Below are positions 8,739-17,257 of a stretch of DNA of 64,000 nucleotides, in pieces (positions within the stretch are counted from its first letter, which is position 1; each line of letters opens with the position of its first letter). A program made the translations under genes and the position numbers. The notes beneath the pieces were generated by a model, which was not told the DNA's origin, did not search any database, and was given only the letters and a program-made list of their open reading frames with translations. The stretch is taken from contig NZ_JAJSLW010000023.1 in NCBI RefSeq assembly GCF_021729145.1, positions 17,700 through 81,699 of the forward strand, read 5' to 3'. The stretch is from Membranihabitans maritimus (lineage in GTDB: Bacteria > Bacteroidota > Bacteroidia > Chitinophagales > Saprospiraceae).

Positions 8739-9650
8739 TTACCCTTCTAACTCAACAATAGGAATACTCAGTTTGGGGATCAGTGAACGGAATTCTGATT
8801 GTATATTGTCAAAAAGATTGTTACTGTTGTTTTTGATTTTACGGCCATCTATTTCTACAATAGGTGTAAGTTCACCCATTGATCCAGTAGCAAAAACTTG
8901 ATCTGCACTGTAACATTCCGATAGACTTATATTCCGTTCGATACATGGTATTTCCAGGTCTTTGCAGCAATCGATGATACATCCGCGGGTTATTCCATGG
9001 AGACAAGCGTCAGCAGTAGGTGTGTATACGATATCGTTTTTGATAATAAAGATGTTTGTCCCATTTAATTCCGCAACAAAGCCGTAGGCATCTAACATGA
9101 GCCCTGCATCAACTCCGGCAAAATTGGCTTGTATTTTGGCAAGAATATTATTGAGTAAGTTATTGTGATGGATTTTAGAATCCAGATGGCGGGGAGAATT
9201 TCGCTGGATAGCTGAACTTATTACCCGAATTCCCGATTGATTGTCATATACCGGGGGTTTCCATTCGGCAAGGACTATTAGACAAGGACCGAATTGGTTC
9301 AGCCTTGGATCCATGCCGCTGGTAATTTTTTCACCACGGGTAAGGGTAAGGCGGATGTGTACATCCCGATCCATCTTATTGGCACGAAGAGTCTGAAAAA
9401 TAGCATTGCGGATAAATGTCCGCGAAGGAATTTCTTTAAAGGCCAATGCCTTGGCAGAATGAAATAAACGGTCCAGGTGATGATCCAGGACGAAAACCCC
9501 TTCCTTGTATACCCTGATTCCCTCCCATACGGCGTCCCCTCCTTGCACTGAGCTATCGAATACAGAGACTTTTGCTTCGTGTCTGGGTACCAATTGATCT
9601 TTTACCCAAACCTGTATGTCCTCATTGCGCGTATCAAATTGTTGCAGCAT
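8739..9650 (-). CDS. Class IV aminotransferase (BCAT/D-amino acid type)
   Basis: 303 residues from ATG 9650, which follows the sulfotransferase stop by 2 bp; a longer frame to 9695 would overlap that gene and is less likely. The fold-type IV PLP signature is visible: VWEGIRVYKEG early, then the Lys in SKIHHNNLLNN (Schiff base), AYGFVAELNGTNIFI, the cofactor loop LHGITRG and the late VFATGSMGELTPI. These enzymes transaminate branched-chain or D-amino acids, or lyse aminodeoxychorismate. The GSMGELTPI and EIDGR ends look BCAT-like. The tight coupling to a sulfotransferase suggests a shared specialised substrate rather than housekeeping leucine metabolism (inference). Confidence 0.85.
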   Translation of the reverse strand: MLQQFDTRNEDIQVWVKDQLVPRHEAKVSVFDSSVQGGDAVWEGIRVYKEGVFVLDHHLDRLFHSAKALAFKEIPSRTFIRNAIFQTLRANKMDRDVHIRLTLTRGEKITSGMDPRLNQFGPCLIVLAEWKPPVYDNQSGIRVISSAIQRNSPRHLDSKIHHNNLLNNILAKIQANFAGVDAGLMLDAYGFVAELNGTNIFIIKNDIVYTPTADACLHGITRGCIIDCCKDLEIPCIERNISLSECYSADQVFATGSMGELTPIVEIDGRKIKNNSNNLFDNIQSEFRSLIPKLSIPIVELEG

Positions 9651-9652
9651 TT

Positions 9653-10357
9653 CTATTTTGTTTGATTTTTCAAATATAAATAATCCTCCAGGCACTTGTC
9701 GAGTAAGTATTGTAATTCTTTGGGGAATTGGGCAGATTCAATATCAGAAGGTGGTTTAAACCCAGTTGATTTATGAACGCCATTATACCAATAAGGTGCC
9801 CAGGTGCCGTCGTAGGATTTGGGACCCGGAGGCCAGGTAAGCATAGACGGGGTAAAGGGTATATTAAAAAAATGGCATAATTTTTTTAATTCAATTTCCG
9901 GATTTAATAACAGATCATTAGAGTCCAGGATATAAGGTTTGTTGTTTTGTTGGTTCAGATAATCGAACCAATTTCTTTGGGCCGTTATGCCGAGATCTTC
10001 AATGGCCGGTTTTTCAATTACTTTAGTAAAAGAACGAATAAGTAATTTAGGATGACGGATTAAAAAACAATGTTTCCATTCCGGATTAGAAATAAAATCT
10101 TTTTCTACAATGTGGTGCGCCATATTTTTTACAAAGACAAGAGGTGCGTTTGTCGATCTAATCCAATGGTAAATATCTTCCCTGTTTGAAGAAAGAGATT
10201 TCATTATTTTTTCCCGGCCCGGATGGTGTTTTCCTGTTTCTTTTAAGTAACAGGCGTAAAAAGGTTCGTCGAGACATTTAGTATCTTTCCGTTGACCAAA
10301 ACTATACATAAAAGCGGTAGATACATTTCGGGGACTGGGGATCAAGTTTAGGATCAT
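9653..10357 (-). CDS. Sulfotransferase family protein
   Basis: 234 residues. The N-terminal loop IPSPRNVSTAFMYSFGQR resembles the bacterial sulfotransferase P-loop-like PAPS 5'-phosphosulfate motif (SGPRNxSTA), and CFLIRHPKLLIRSFTK is the RxPxxxxxS 3'-phosphate region. It would transfer sulfate from PAPS to an alcohol or amine. The acceptor is unknown, and no PAPS synthesis genes are in the window. It is cytosolic, with no signal peptide. It is the first gene of a two-gene unit with the class IV aminotransferase (2-bp spacing). Confidence 0.82.
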   Translation of the reverse strand: MILNLIPSPRNVSTAFMYSFGQRKDTKCLDEPFYACYLKETGKHHPGREKIMKSLSSNREDIYHWIRSTNAPLVFVKNMAHHIVEKDFISNPEWKHCFLIRHPKLLIRSFTKVIEKPAIEDLGITAQRNWFDYLNQQNNKPYILDSNDLLLNPEIELKKLCHFFNIPFTPSMLTWPPGPKSYDGTWAPYWYNGVHKSTGFKPPSDIESAQFPKELQYLLDKCLEDYLYLKNQTK

Positions 10358-10789
10358 AGGCCGATAAGTTTATTTTGTAGAATAAATAACGGACAAATCT
10401 ATTAAATGCCCGGTATGGTTAACGGGTAAAAATGATAACTAAGGGAATTATTGGATTATTCAATCAAAAAAAATATAACATGACCATGCCCATCGTACTT
10501 TCCTATCCAATAGATAGAATTATGTAAGAAGAGACTTCATTATACAGCCATCTAGCAGAACAGGCCTTCAGGTAGATGGAATATAAATTGTAAAGCAAAT
10601 TTGGATATGTTGAATTTGGAACCGGTAAGTAATGGAGAGAGATTTCGACCATACAAGAGGATCTATTTATGGGAATCTAAATAATGAATGGGATGTGTAC
10701 CTCGAATATATTAACCATTCCTGTGAGACCTTTTTTTGAGATCATAAGGTTTTATAAAAAAAAGTAGGTAAGATTATTGAAATTGACAA
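10358..10789. other. Intergenic region without recognised content
   Basis: About 430 bp between the divergent sulfotransferase and MATE genes. It is A/T-rich. I found no open frame with coding character, no strong inverted repeat and no match to the repeat families seen elsewhere. It presumably carries the promoters of both flanking genes. Confidence 0.5.
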
Positions 10790-12142
10790 GTGTTTGCATA
10801 TTATTATGACCTTATTGAAAGTAGGATATTGAAGCATCATTACAATAAAATTAACCGCGAAATTTGGGCACTGGCACTGCCCAATATAATTAGTAATATT
10901 TCAGTCCCTCTACTTAGTACAGTAGATACCGCTCTGATGGGGAGATTGTCAGCTACCCATCTTGGTGCTGTAGGTATTAGTGCGATGATTTTTAATTTCC
11001 TGTATTGGAATTTCGGATTTTTACGAATGGGTACTACAGGTATGACCGCCCAGGCATATGGGGCATCGGATATGAGGTTGGCCATGCTGACCCTCTATAG
11101 GGCAATGGGACTTGGGTTCTTTATTGCCATTATTTTATTTCTTTTAAGAGATCCACTGGCTGATCTGGCTATAAAAGCGTTTCAGGTGGATGGGAAACAG
11201 GCCGAATTGGTGCTAGAGTATTTTTATATCCGTATATGGGCAGCGCCGGCATATATGGGATTTTTGTGCCTTATAGGGTGGTTTTTTGGAATGCAAAATG
11301 CTATTATCCCTTTGGTCCTTACGATTGTGGTGAATGTATTGAACATGGGATCCAGTTTTTACTTTGTGCAGAAAATGGGATGGGAGATCAGGGGGGTAGC
11401 TATTGGTACCCTCATTGCTCAATACAGCGGGGTATTGATCGGAACCCTAATTTTGTTAATCAAGTACAGGAATATTACTATTCGTACTACCTGGGCTTCA
11501 TTTTTTAAAATTGATGAATTTCGCGTATTTATTAGCACAAACAAAGACCTGTTTATTCGAACGGTTTTGCTCACATTTGTTTTTGCTTTTTTTTATAGCC
11601 AATCCTCTGCTTTCGGGACCATTTCCCTTGCTGTAAGTGTAGTACTTATGCAATTTATCAATTGGATGTCGTATGGAATTGACGGTATAGCTTTTGCTTC
11701 CGAAAGTCTCGTGGGTAAATATAAAGGGGCCCGTGATGGTCAGGTATTGGATGATACCATTAGACTGGTGTTTTTGTGGGGATTTGTTTTTGCTGTAGCT
11801 TACGGGGGACTGTACGGAATTTTCAGTGATTCTTTATTCAGGGTTTTTACGGATGAACAGGCAGTAGTAGTGGCAGGCAGAGAATACCACTTTTGGTTGG
11901 TGTTAATTCCGGTTATTGGGTTCGCATCTTACCTGTGGGACGGTGTATTTATAGGGCTTACTGCGTCCAAATCGATGCGTAATGCTATGATCCTACCATG
12001 TATCTTATTTTTATTTGTCTATTATGGATTTCGTTCATCGCTGGAATTACATTCACTTTTACTAGCACTCTCGGTTTTTCTACTGGCACGGGGATTAATC
12101 CAAACCCGGATGTTTTGGAAAGAAGGAGTGGACTTGGATTAA
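10790..12142 (+). CDS. MATE family efflux transporter (DinF-like)
   Basis: 450 residues, about 12 hydrophobic segments. The opening INREIWALALPNIISNISVPLLSTVDTALMGRL, cut here as ALPNIISNISVPLLSTVDTA, is the typical MATE/DinF start, and GTTGMTAQAYG is the conserved loop of the first half. GIDGIAFASESLVGKYKG marks the second half. MATE proteins export cationic drugs, DNA-damaging compounds or metabolites using Na+ or H+. It starts with GTG at 10790. Its stop overlaps the 3' end of the opposite-strand lipocalin gene by 4 bp (convergent). Confidence 0.9.
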   Translation: MFAYYYDLIESRILKHHYNKINREIWALALPNIISNISVPLLSTVDTALMGRLSATHLGAVGISAMIFNFLYWNFGFLRMGTTGMTAQAYGASDMRLAMLTLYRAMGLGFFIAIILFLLRDPLADLAIKAFQVDGKQAELVLEYFYIRIWAAPAYMGFLCLIGWFFGMQNAIIPLVLTIVVNVLNMGSSFYFVQKMGWEIRGVAIGTLIAQYSGVLIGTLILLIKYRNITIRTTWASFFKIDEFRVFISTNKDLFIRTVLLTFVFAFFYSQSSAFGTISLAVSVVLMQFINWMSYGIDGIAFASESLVGKYKGARDGQVLDDTIRLVFLWGFVFAVAYGGLYGIFSDSLFRVFTDEQAVVVAGREYHFWLVLIPVIGFASYLWDGVFIGLTASKSMRNAMILPCILFLFVYYGFRSSLELHSLLLALSVFLLARGLIQTRMFWKEGVDLD

Positions 12143-12681
12143 GGTAAATTGATTTTGGACAAATGTTTTTGTTCAACCCAGATAAGGTCAGAGGTATTGT
12201 ACCCGGCGTTTTCTGCTTTCTGTAAGAATCTTTTTTTTATTGATTCGGGGAGTTCTGGTTCCCGGGATAAAATCCAAAGATATTTGAAGGTCCCACCTCC
12301 AACTAACGCATATTGGTAGTCCGGATCAATGTCTAGAATATTATACCCGGCATAAAAAGGACCAAAAAAAGAAACCTTGAGCATTCCGACATTTTCTGTT
12401 TTCGCAAATTTCGCTTTCCCCTCTATATCAGTCCATTCATTTTTCAAGGTGTCATAGCCGCTATTTACTACTTTTATTTTACCATCATTTCTAATGGAAT
12501 ATTCGGCTGTGGTTTGATTGAGGTTTTTTTCGAACCGGTTGTCTAGTCTTGCTACTTCATACCATTTGCCCAGGTACTTTTCTTTTTCAAATTGTTGGAT
12601 GGCATTGACACCCTGGGGGATAGATGTACAGGCAGTAAAAACGAAAGGAAACAAAATCCAAATTAACGAAGTAAACTTCAT
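12139..12681 (-). CDS. blc: Outer-membrane lipocalin (Blc-like)
   Basis: 180 residues from ATG 12681 (MKFTSLIWILF). This start gives a clean lipoprotein signal with lipobox FTAC; the longer frame to 12717 adds 12 residues without signal character. The lipocalin GxW motif is KYLGKWYEVARLDNRFEK and the third conserved region is LWILSREPELP. Blc proteins are small beta-barrels anchored to the outer membrane that bind lysophospholipids or other lipids during stress. The length is normal for the family. It is monocistronic and convergent with the MATE gene. Confidence 0.9.
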   Translation of the reverse strand: MKFTSLIWILFPFVFTACTSIPQGVNAIQQFEKEKYLGKWYEVARLDNRFEKNLNQTTAEYSIRNDGKIKVVNSGYDTLKNEWTDIEGKAKFAKTENVGMLKVSFFGPFYAGYNILDIDPDYQYALVGGGTFKYLWILSREPELPESIKKRFLQKAENAGYNTSDLIWVEQKHLSKINLP

Positions 12682-13002
12682 TATTGGTGTTTTGAATTGG
12701 ACTTGTATAATTTTCATGTTCGTTTAATTACATTAATTAGTTTGCTACAATTTCTTTGTAAGTTAAATAAACACACTTCATGAATTGTTTATCCATATTT
12801 GGTTTTACATTGTATAAATAGGGGCGAAAGAGTGACTCATGGTACTGAATCAAAAGTCCTATATTTATGCGGTATGGCTATCCCTCCAACGAGTATTGAT
12901 GAATAAAGTCAGGAACAATTTTTGTCCTCAGGCCCCTGCTCAAATTCAAGTGTTTTGGTTATTATAGCATAAGTGTACAAAACTACTCTTATTCTAAAAT
13001 TC

Positions 13003-13140
13003 ACGTGAGTTCGACAGAGAAAAAAGAGCTCTGAAGTGCCTGTTCCGACTTGAAAATGTCGGGAAGCGAAATATAATTAACCCTGGGTGGAAATTTTCCG
13101 CAAAAATAATGACTGAATCAATTATTCGTGGAGCTCACGT
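13003..13140 (+). repeat. MITE-like element family A, copy 2 (138 bp)
   Basis: The ends are ACGTGAGTTCGACAGAG and GTGGAGCTCACGT. An exact 8-bp direct repeat, TAAAATTC, is flush on both sides (12995-13002 and 13141-13148) and looks like a target-site duplication. The core shares AGAGCTCTGAAG, TTAACCCTGGGTGGAAA and TGAATCAATTATTCGT with copy 1. It is shorter than copies 1 and 3 because the block equivalent to 6220-6280 of copy 1 is missing, while a unique CTTGTTCC-like segment is present upstream of it. This is the copy with the cleanest boundary. Confidence 0.8.
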
Positions 13141-13194
13141 TAAAATTCTTATGGACGCTTTTGGTTTAAAGTTACTTTACCGCCAAAGTTTCTA

Positions 13195-13202
13195 TAAATT
13201 TG
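13195..13202 (+). promoter_or_regulatory. Candidate -7 promoter element for dcd
   Basis: TAAATTTG matches the Bacteroidota -7 consensus TAnnTTTG and lies 33 bp before the dcd ATG, leaving a leader of roughly 27 nt. I found no good -33 TTG at the usual spacing, so support is partial. Confidence 0.4.
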
Positions 13203-13235
13203 ATTTTCTTTGCGAAAAGCAATTAATCCAGTACT

Positions 13236-13772
13236 ATGATTTTAAGTGATAAAAGTATATATGAATCTATAAAAAATGGGAAAATTGTGATTGACCCATT
13301 TAGAAGGGAGTGTCTGGGGACCAATTCCTATGATGTTCACCTGGGGAAGTGGTTAGCATACTACAAAGACCATATTCTGGATGCACGGAAACACAACCCT
13401 ATTGAATATTTAGAAATTCCGGAGGAGGGTTTTATTCTACATCCCAATACTTTGTATCTCGGTGTCACGGAAGAATATACGGAGACACACAATGCAGTAC
13501 CCTTTCTTGAGGGTAAAAGCAGCGTGGGCCGATTGGGTATAGATATTCACGCAACAGCGGGTAAAGGGGATGTCGGTTTTTGCAATACCTGGACACTGGA
13601 AATTTCCTGTACGCACCCGGTACGGGTTTATCAGGGAATGCCCATTGGTCAATTAATCTATTTTACCGTAGAAGGAGAAATAGAAAATTATTACAATCAA
13701 AAGAAAAATGCCAAATACAACGAACGAACGATTAAACCCGTCGAATCAATGATGTGGAAAAACAAATTTTAA
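13236..13772 (+). CDS. dcd: dCTP deaminase
   Basis: 178 residues, the usual length. Family hallmarks: MILSDKSI at the start, DPFRRECLGTNSYDVHLG, and the nucleotide-binding GKSSVGRLGIDIHATAG (Ser95-Arg99). The catalytic Glu is in NTWTLEIS (Glu122). It deaminates dCTP to dUTP and ammonia in the cytosol, feeding dTMP synthesis; some homologues are bifunctional and release dUMP. It is a single gene with its own candidate promoter. Downstream genes are on the other strand. Confidence 0.95.
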   Translation: MILSDKSIYESIKNGKIVIDPFRRECLGTNSYDVHLGKWLAYYKDHILDARKHNPIEYLEIPEEGFILHPNTLYLGVTEEYTETHNAVPFLEGKSSVGRLGIDIHATAGKGDVGFCNTWTLEISCTHPVRVYQGMPIGQLIYFTVEGEIENYYNQKKNAKYNERTIKPVESMMWKNKF

Positions 13773-13819
13773 TTTCATTGTAAATGAATTGTTGGGAATA
13801 TAAGTATGTATTTTAATTA

Positions 13820-14122
13820 TTATCCCTCAATTTCATTTTGCCAGGCTAGCATTCCTCCTTTAAGGTTTAAAACATTCTCAAATCCATTTGTTTCCAGGAA
13901 GACCTGTGCTTTACCGCTGCGGTTGCCTGACCGGCACATAACCACGATCTCTTCTTCTTTCCAGTCTTCCATTTCATCTAGAAAGTCCATTAATTCTCCC
14001 AAAGGCATGAGTTGGCCTCCGATATTTGCCTCTTCATATTCATAAGGCTCCCGAACATCTATGAGGTGAAAGTCCTCATTGCTGTCCAGTTTAGCTTTGA
14101 GTTGCTGAACTGTAATTTCCAT
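13820..14122 (-). CDS. Rhodanese-like domain protein
   Basis: 100 residues, one rhodanese domain. FHLIDVREPYEYE carries the conserved Asp and Arg, and the active loop is CRSGNRS with Cys63. There is no signal peptide, so it is cytosolic. Single-domain rhodaneses carry sulfane sulfur as persulfide for sulfur transfer or detoxification. The ATG is 4 bp after the stop of the upstream T9SS-sorted protein, so it may be read from the PASTA/T9SS transcript, though a functional link is not obvious. Confidence 0.9.
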   Translation of the reverse strand: MEITVQQLKAKLDSNEDFHLIDVREPYEYEEANIGGQLMPLGELMDFLDEMEDWKEEEIVVMCRSGNRSGKAQVFLETNGFENVLNLKGGMLAWQNEIEG

Positions 14123-14126
14123 TATC

Positions 14127-16028
14127 CTATTTTTTTATGATTTTATAAGTGCCAATATATTGATTTTTTTGATAAAGTGATAAAAAATAAATACCACTTC
14201 TTAAATCATAAATGGATATGCTCGAAGAATTAATCGTATTGCGACGAATTAATTTACCTGATATATCATATAACTGCCAATGCGATATTTGAATATTTGC
14301 AGGTGCTTTTATATATAGTTCAGATGAGGATGGATTGGGGAAGATTGAAATATTCCTATTAATTTTTTGATTGGCTTTGCTGCTGAGAAATTCAGCTTGC
14401 CCGACCACCGGCCTCATCATTACAGCCCCTACATTTAGGGGCGAAGCTTCAGCTACATTTTGCCAGCCACCTCCTACATCAAAAAATATGAAATTATTAG
14501 CATCTATCTGGTTTTTGTCAAATCCGAAAGGGATGAAATCCCTGTCATTACCCTGAGGGTGTTCCCATCCAATATAAAATTTACCCTGTGGTAGAAGTAT
14601 ACCTTCTTCTAAATAATCTTTTAATATATATTCGGTGAAAGGTTGATAGTATGTTCCCTGTTCGGGCTGCAATCCTGTAATTTTGTAGTCGGGTTCTTCT
14701 TTAAGTTCTCCAATATAAATTAGTAGATTAAATCTCTTGTCCGTATAATCTTCAATAATGTAGGGAAATAAAATACGGACGGATTGAAGGGAATCCGGTT
14801 CAAATATTTCATATTCCGTAGCGATTTTGGCAACGATACCGTTGCCGTTGTAAGTAGCAAGGGAAGATTCGACGGTTCCGTCATCGAAGGCTATATAATT
14901 TGCGAGTTTCGTCGTTCTTTTTACATTATTATTAGCCTGGAATGCCGGGAAATTATCTTCAGACCGAAGAACATATTCATATCGGGATTCGAGTACGAGA
15001 ACAGAATCATTCGTTTCTTCAATATAATCACGAATGGAAAAAGTAGGAAAAGTATTGGTAAACTCGGATAAACCCGGATCTATATTCCGTTGGTTTACTT
15101 CCACGATGGGGGGAATTTCCAGCAAAGAAGCATCCCGAAAGAGTACTTCTCTGGTCCTTGCATTGACAATTTCAAACAAACTGGTATCAATGGTGTGGCG
15201 ATCACGTGAATTGTTTTGAAGGGAGATAGGCAGCTGATTGTTAATTAGGTCATCGCTGTTTTTTAACTGTTTTAACGGATACGCAGTATAGGGATATAGG
15301 ACAAAAGGAGCAGGTGAAACAAACGATACGTCATCTACATATTGATCAGGCTGTTGACGAGTTACCATCACATAGTCGATATGCCATAGTGATTCCAGTC
15401 CTTTATTGGAACTGTAATTGCGAAACCTGAATTGAAAGTTGCTGTGGAGAAGTGAATCTGAAATGGCAGTGGAAAATCGTTGGAACTGCGGGGCTGGTTG
15501 GGTTATATATTCTTCTTCCAACCCCTCGAAAGTATGCAGATTAACCCAGTTTCCAACAGGTCCTTTGCCTTCGAGTACTAAAGAATCCTGGACACGGGGG
15601 ATAAATCCTATTCCTTTGCCCTGGATATAAAAAGACAAATAGACGGTGTTTTCTCCGGAAAGATCTATAGGTTGTGATGTCAAAGTATCAGAGCTTCCAT
15701 TTCTTGGATATGGAATTCCTTCTGCATTGAGACCGTCAAAGGTTGCCACTCCGTATGACGGGGGATTAAGGGGTAAGTTTTGGTTAATAAATACCTGATT
15801 ATCTGTCCACAAATTTGGGTTGGGGTAGGGGCCCGGATTCGAAAAATCATCTACAAAAGGGAGATTTACGACCTTTTTGGAACGAGTAGTCGGTTGTGTC
15901 CCAGGGTTGGATAATTCTATGTTTCCGGAAACAGGGACCTCACCAATTGTTTGCGCATTGGAATTTTTAGGTTCAACAATTACTGAAAACAATACCACAA
16001 TTATTAAAGAAATAAGGTTAATCTTCAC
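14127..16028 (-). CDS. Large secreted protein with T9SS type A sorting domain
   Basis: 633 residues from a GTG at 16028. This start overlaps the PASTA gene stop by 11 bp and gives a proper signal peptide (VKINLISLIIVVLFSVIV to SNAQT); the frame upstream to 16133 would lie inside the PASTA gene and has no signal. The body has a conserved N-terminal LPFVDDFSNPGPYPNPNLW region and beta-rich segments of unknown fold. The C-terminus NISIFPNPSSSELYIKAP ending TYKIIKK is a type A T9SS sorting domain, so the protein is exported to the surface or medium. The function is unknown. Translation may be coupled to the PASTA gene. Confidence 0.8.
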   Translation of the reverse strand: MKINLISLIIVVLFSVIVEPKNSNAQTIGEVPVSGNIELSNPGTQPTTRSKKVVNLPFVDDFSNPGPYPNPNLWTDNQVFINQNLPLNPPSYGVATFDGLNAEGIPYPRNGSSDTLTSQPIDLSGENTVYLSFYIQGKGIGFIPRVQDSLVLEGKGPVGNWVNLHTFEGLEEEYITQPAPQFQRFSTAISDSLLHSNFQFRFRNYSSNKGLESLWHIDYVMVTRQQPDQYVDDVSFVSPAPFVLYPYTAYPLKQLKNSDDLINNQLPISLQNNSRDRHTIDTSLFEIVNARTREVLFRDASLLEIPPIVEVNQRNIDPGLSEFTNTFPTFSIRDYIEETNDSVLVLESRYEYVLRSEDNFPAFQANNNVKRTTKLANYIAFDDGTVESSLATYNGNGIVAKIATEYEIFEPDSLQSVRILFPYIIEDYTDKRFNLLIYIGELKEEPDYKITGLQPEQGTYYQPFTEYILKDYLEEGILLPQGKFYIGWEHPQGNDRDFIPFGFDKNQIDANNFIFFDVGGGWQNVAEASPLNVGAVMMRPVVGQAEFLSSKANQKINRNISIFPNPSSSELYIKAPANIQISHWQLYDISGKLIRRNTINSSSISIYDLRSGIYFLSLYQKNQYIGTYKIIKK

Positions 16029-16794
16029 AGTTGAAAGGTTTTGTCGATGAAAGGAAAATCTGAATGGTATCACCCGTGAGAATATTTTCACCGGCATCGG
16101 GCAATTGATCATAAATGAAAGCCCCATATTCATCCTCCAAAAGTCCGTCTTTAGTAATTTCCCCTATTACCAGGTTTAAGTTTTCGACGTAAAAGGTTGC
16201 TTCGGAATATGTTTTACATATTAGGTCGGGCATGACTATTGCCCCTCCGATGTTTTTAGAAAGGATAAATTGAAGTATATCTCCTTTTTCGATTTCTATA
16301 TTATTTTTTCTTCCCTCCCTGGATATGATAGTATTCCCTTTGTACATTACTTTTAATATCTGGTCGGGGGCACCCTGGTCATATTCGTAACCTACTATTT
16401 CTGAAGTTAGCTCAAAGGATTGTTCCAGTTCATTTTTCTTTCTTTCAAAATCTTTCCCATACAGTTCAGGAATCTGTTCTACTTTTATTTTATCAGGAGT
16501 ATATTTGGAAACAGTAACGTATACCTTTCTTCCTTTCTTTACTTCGGAATTTTTTAAAGGATTTTGATCGAGAACAATTCCGCCAGGCGTGCCTACTTCA
16601 AATAGAGAATCTTCTACTACAATTTGCAATGACTTGTTTTTGGCTAATTTCAATACCTCGTTCATGGGCATTTCTACGAAGTTGGGTAATACCATCTTCT
16701 CACCGTGGCGTGTATAAGCACGCAATCCAAATTTAACTAATAAAAAAACTCCTACAATAAAGAGGAGCATAAATATTAAATTTTTCTTTAACAT
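16018..16794 (-). CDS. PASTA-domain membrane protein (no kinase)
   Basis: 258 residues. A short N-terminus and one membrane helix (residues about 5-23, LIFMLLFIVGVFLLVKFGL) are followed by three PASTA units starting near VLPNFVEMPMNEVLKLAK, IPELYGKDFERKKNEL and MPDLICKTYSEATFYVENL. PASTA units bind peptidoglycan fragments in Ser/Thr kinases and penicillin-binding proteins, but here no catalytic domain is attached, as is common in Bacteroidota. The topology is inner membrane with the PASTA part in the periplasm. It overlaps the T9SS-sorted protein gene by 11 bp. Confidence 0.88.
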   Translation of the reverse strand: MLKKNLIFMLLFIVGVFLLVKFGLRAYTRHGEKMVLPNFVEMPMNEVLKLAKNKSLQIVVEDSLFEVGTPGGIVLDQNPLKNSEVKKGRKVYVTVSKYTPDKIKVEQIPELYGKDFERKKNELEQSFELTSEIVGYEYDQGAPDQILKVMYKGNTIISREGRKNNIEIEKGDILQFILSKNIGGAIVMPDLICKTYSEATFYVENLNLVIGEITKDGLLEDEYGAFIYDQLPDAGENILTGDTIQIFLSSTKPFNCED

Positions 16795-16798
16795 AAAA

Positions 16799-16806
16799 CA
16801 AATATA
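16799..16806 (-). promoter_or_regulatory. Candidate -7 element close to PASTA gene start
   Basis: On the minus strand TATATTTG matches TAnnTTTG. It ends only 5 bp before the chosen ATG, so the transcript would have almost no leader. Either the mRNA is leaderless, the real start is further in, or the match is by chance. Confidence 0.3.
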
Positions 16807-16971
16807 TGGGTTTATCAGGGAAAAATCACAGAAATTTCCGGGGTTTGGGATTGATGAACGGTAAAATTAGTAACGTAAAACCTGAATTTATAATTATGTC
16901 ATATCTCCATTTTTTCCCTGTAGGTATATTGCCAATGTTATCCTTTATTTTCTATTTCACTGTCTATTGTA

Positions 16972-17226
16972 GTGTTTCATAAAACATTATAAATAATTAA
17001 GTAATGAAATATAGTGAAGCCCCGAAGGTGGCGCAATCACAAAACGATGGGTGAAGCCCATCGCTATGGGATATGTTTCAAGAGCCCTGAAGGGTTGTAA
17101 TCTCATGGCTTTCGCCCTTTCTGGGCTTAGAAGAAGATATGCATGTCTGCCGTAGGGCTACACCCTACGTTGAGAAATTCCGCCCTTTCTGGGCTATCAT
17201 TTTATTTATAAAAACTTATGAAACAC
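16972..17226. repeat. Palindromic element family B (about 255 bp)
   Basis: The left end GTGTTTCATAA followed by a stretch ending TTATAAATAA is mirrored at the right end (TTTATTTATAA then TTATGAAACAC), giving about 25 bp of imperfect terminal inverted repeat. CTATTG occurs just outside both ends (16964-16969 and 17231-17236), a possible target duplication. Inside are nested palindromes: CGATGGGTGAAGCCCATCG, GAGCCCTGAAGGG, and CCGTAGGGCTACACCCTACG, plus two forms of CGCCCTTTCTGGGC. It is non-coding. Similar elements are, as far as I recall, common between genes in this phylum. Confidence 0.7.
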
Positions 17227-17257
17227 CACACTATTGATCTGTTTTAAAAATTATTAT

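Larger units (their letters stand above)
12682..13235. other. Intergenic region holding repeat element copy 2
   Basis: About 550 bp between the divergent lipocalin and dcd genes. The first 300 bp show nothing recognisable. It then holds the family A element at 13003-13140 and the candidate dcd promoter at 13195. Confidence 0.6.
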
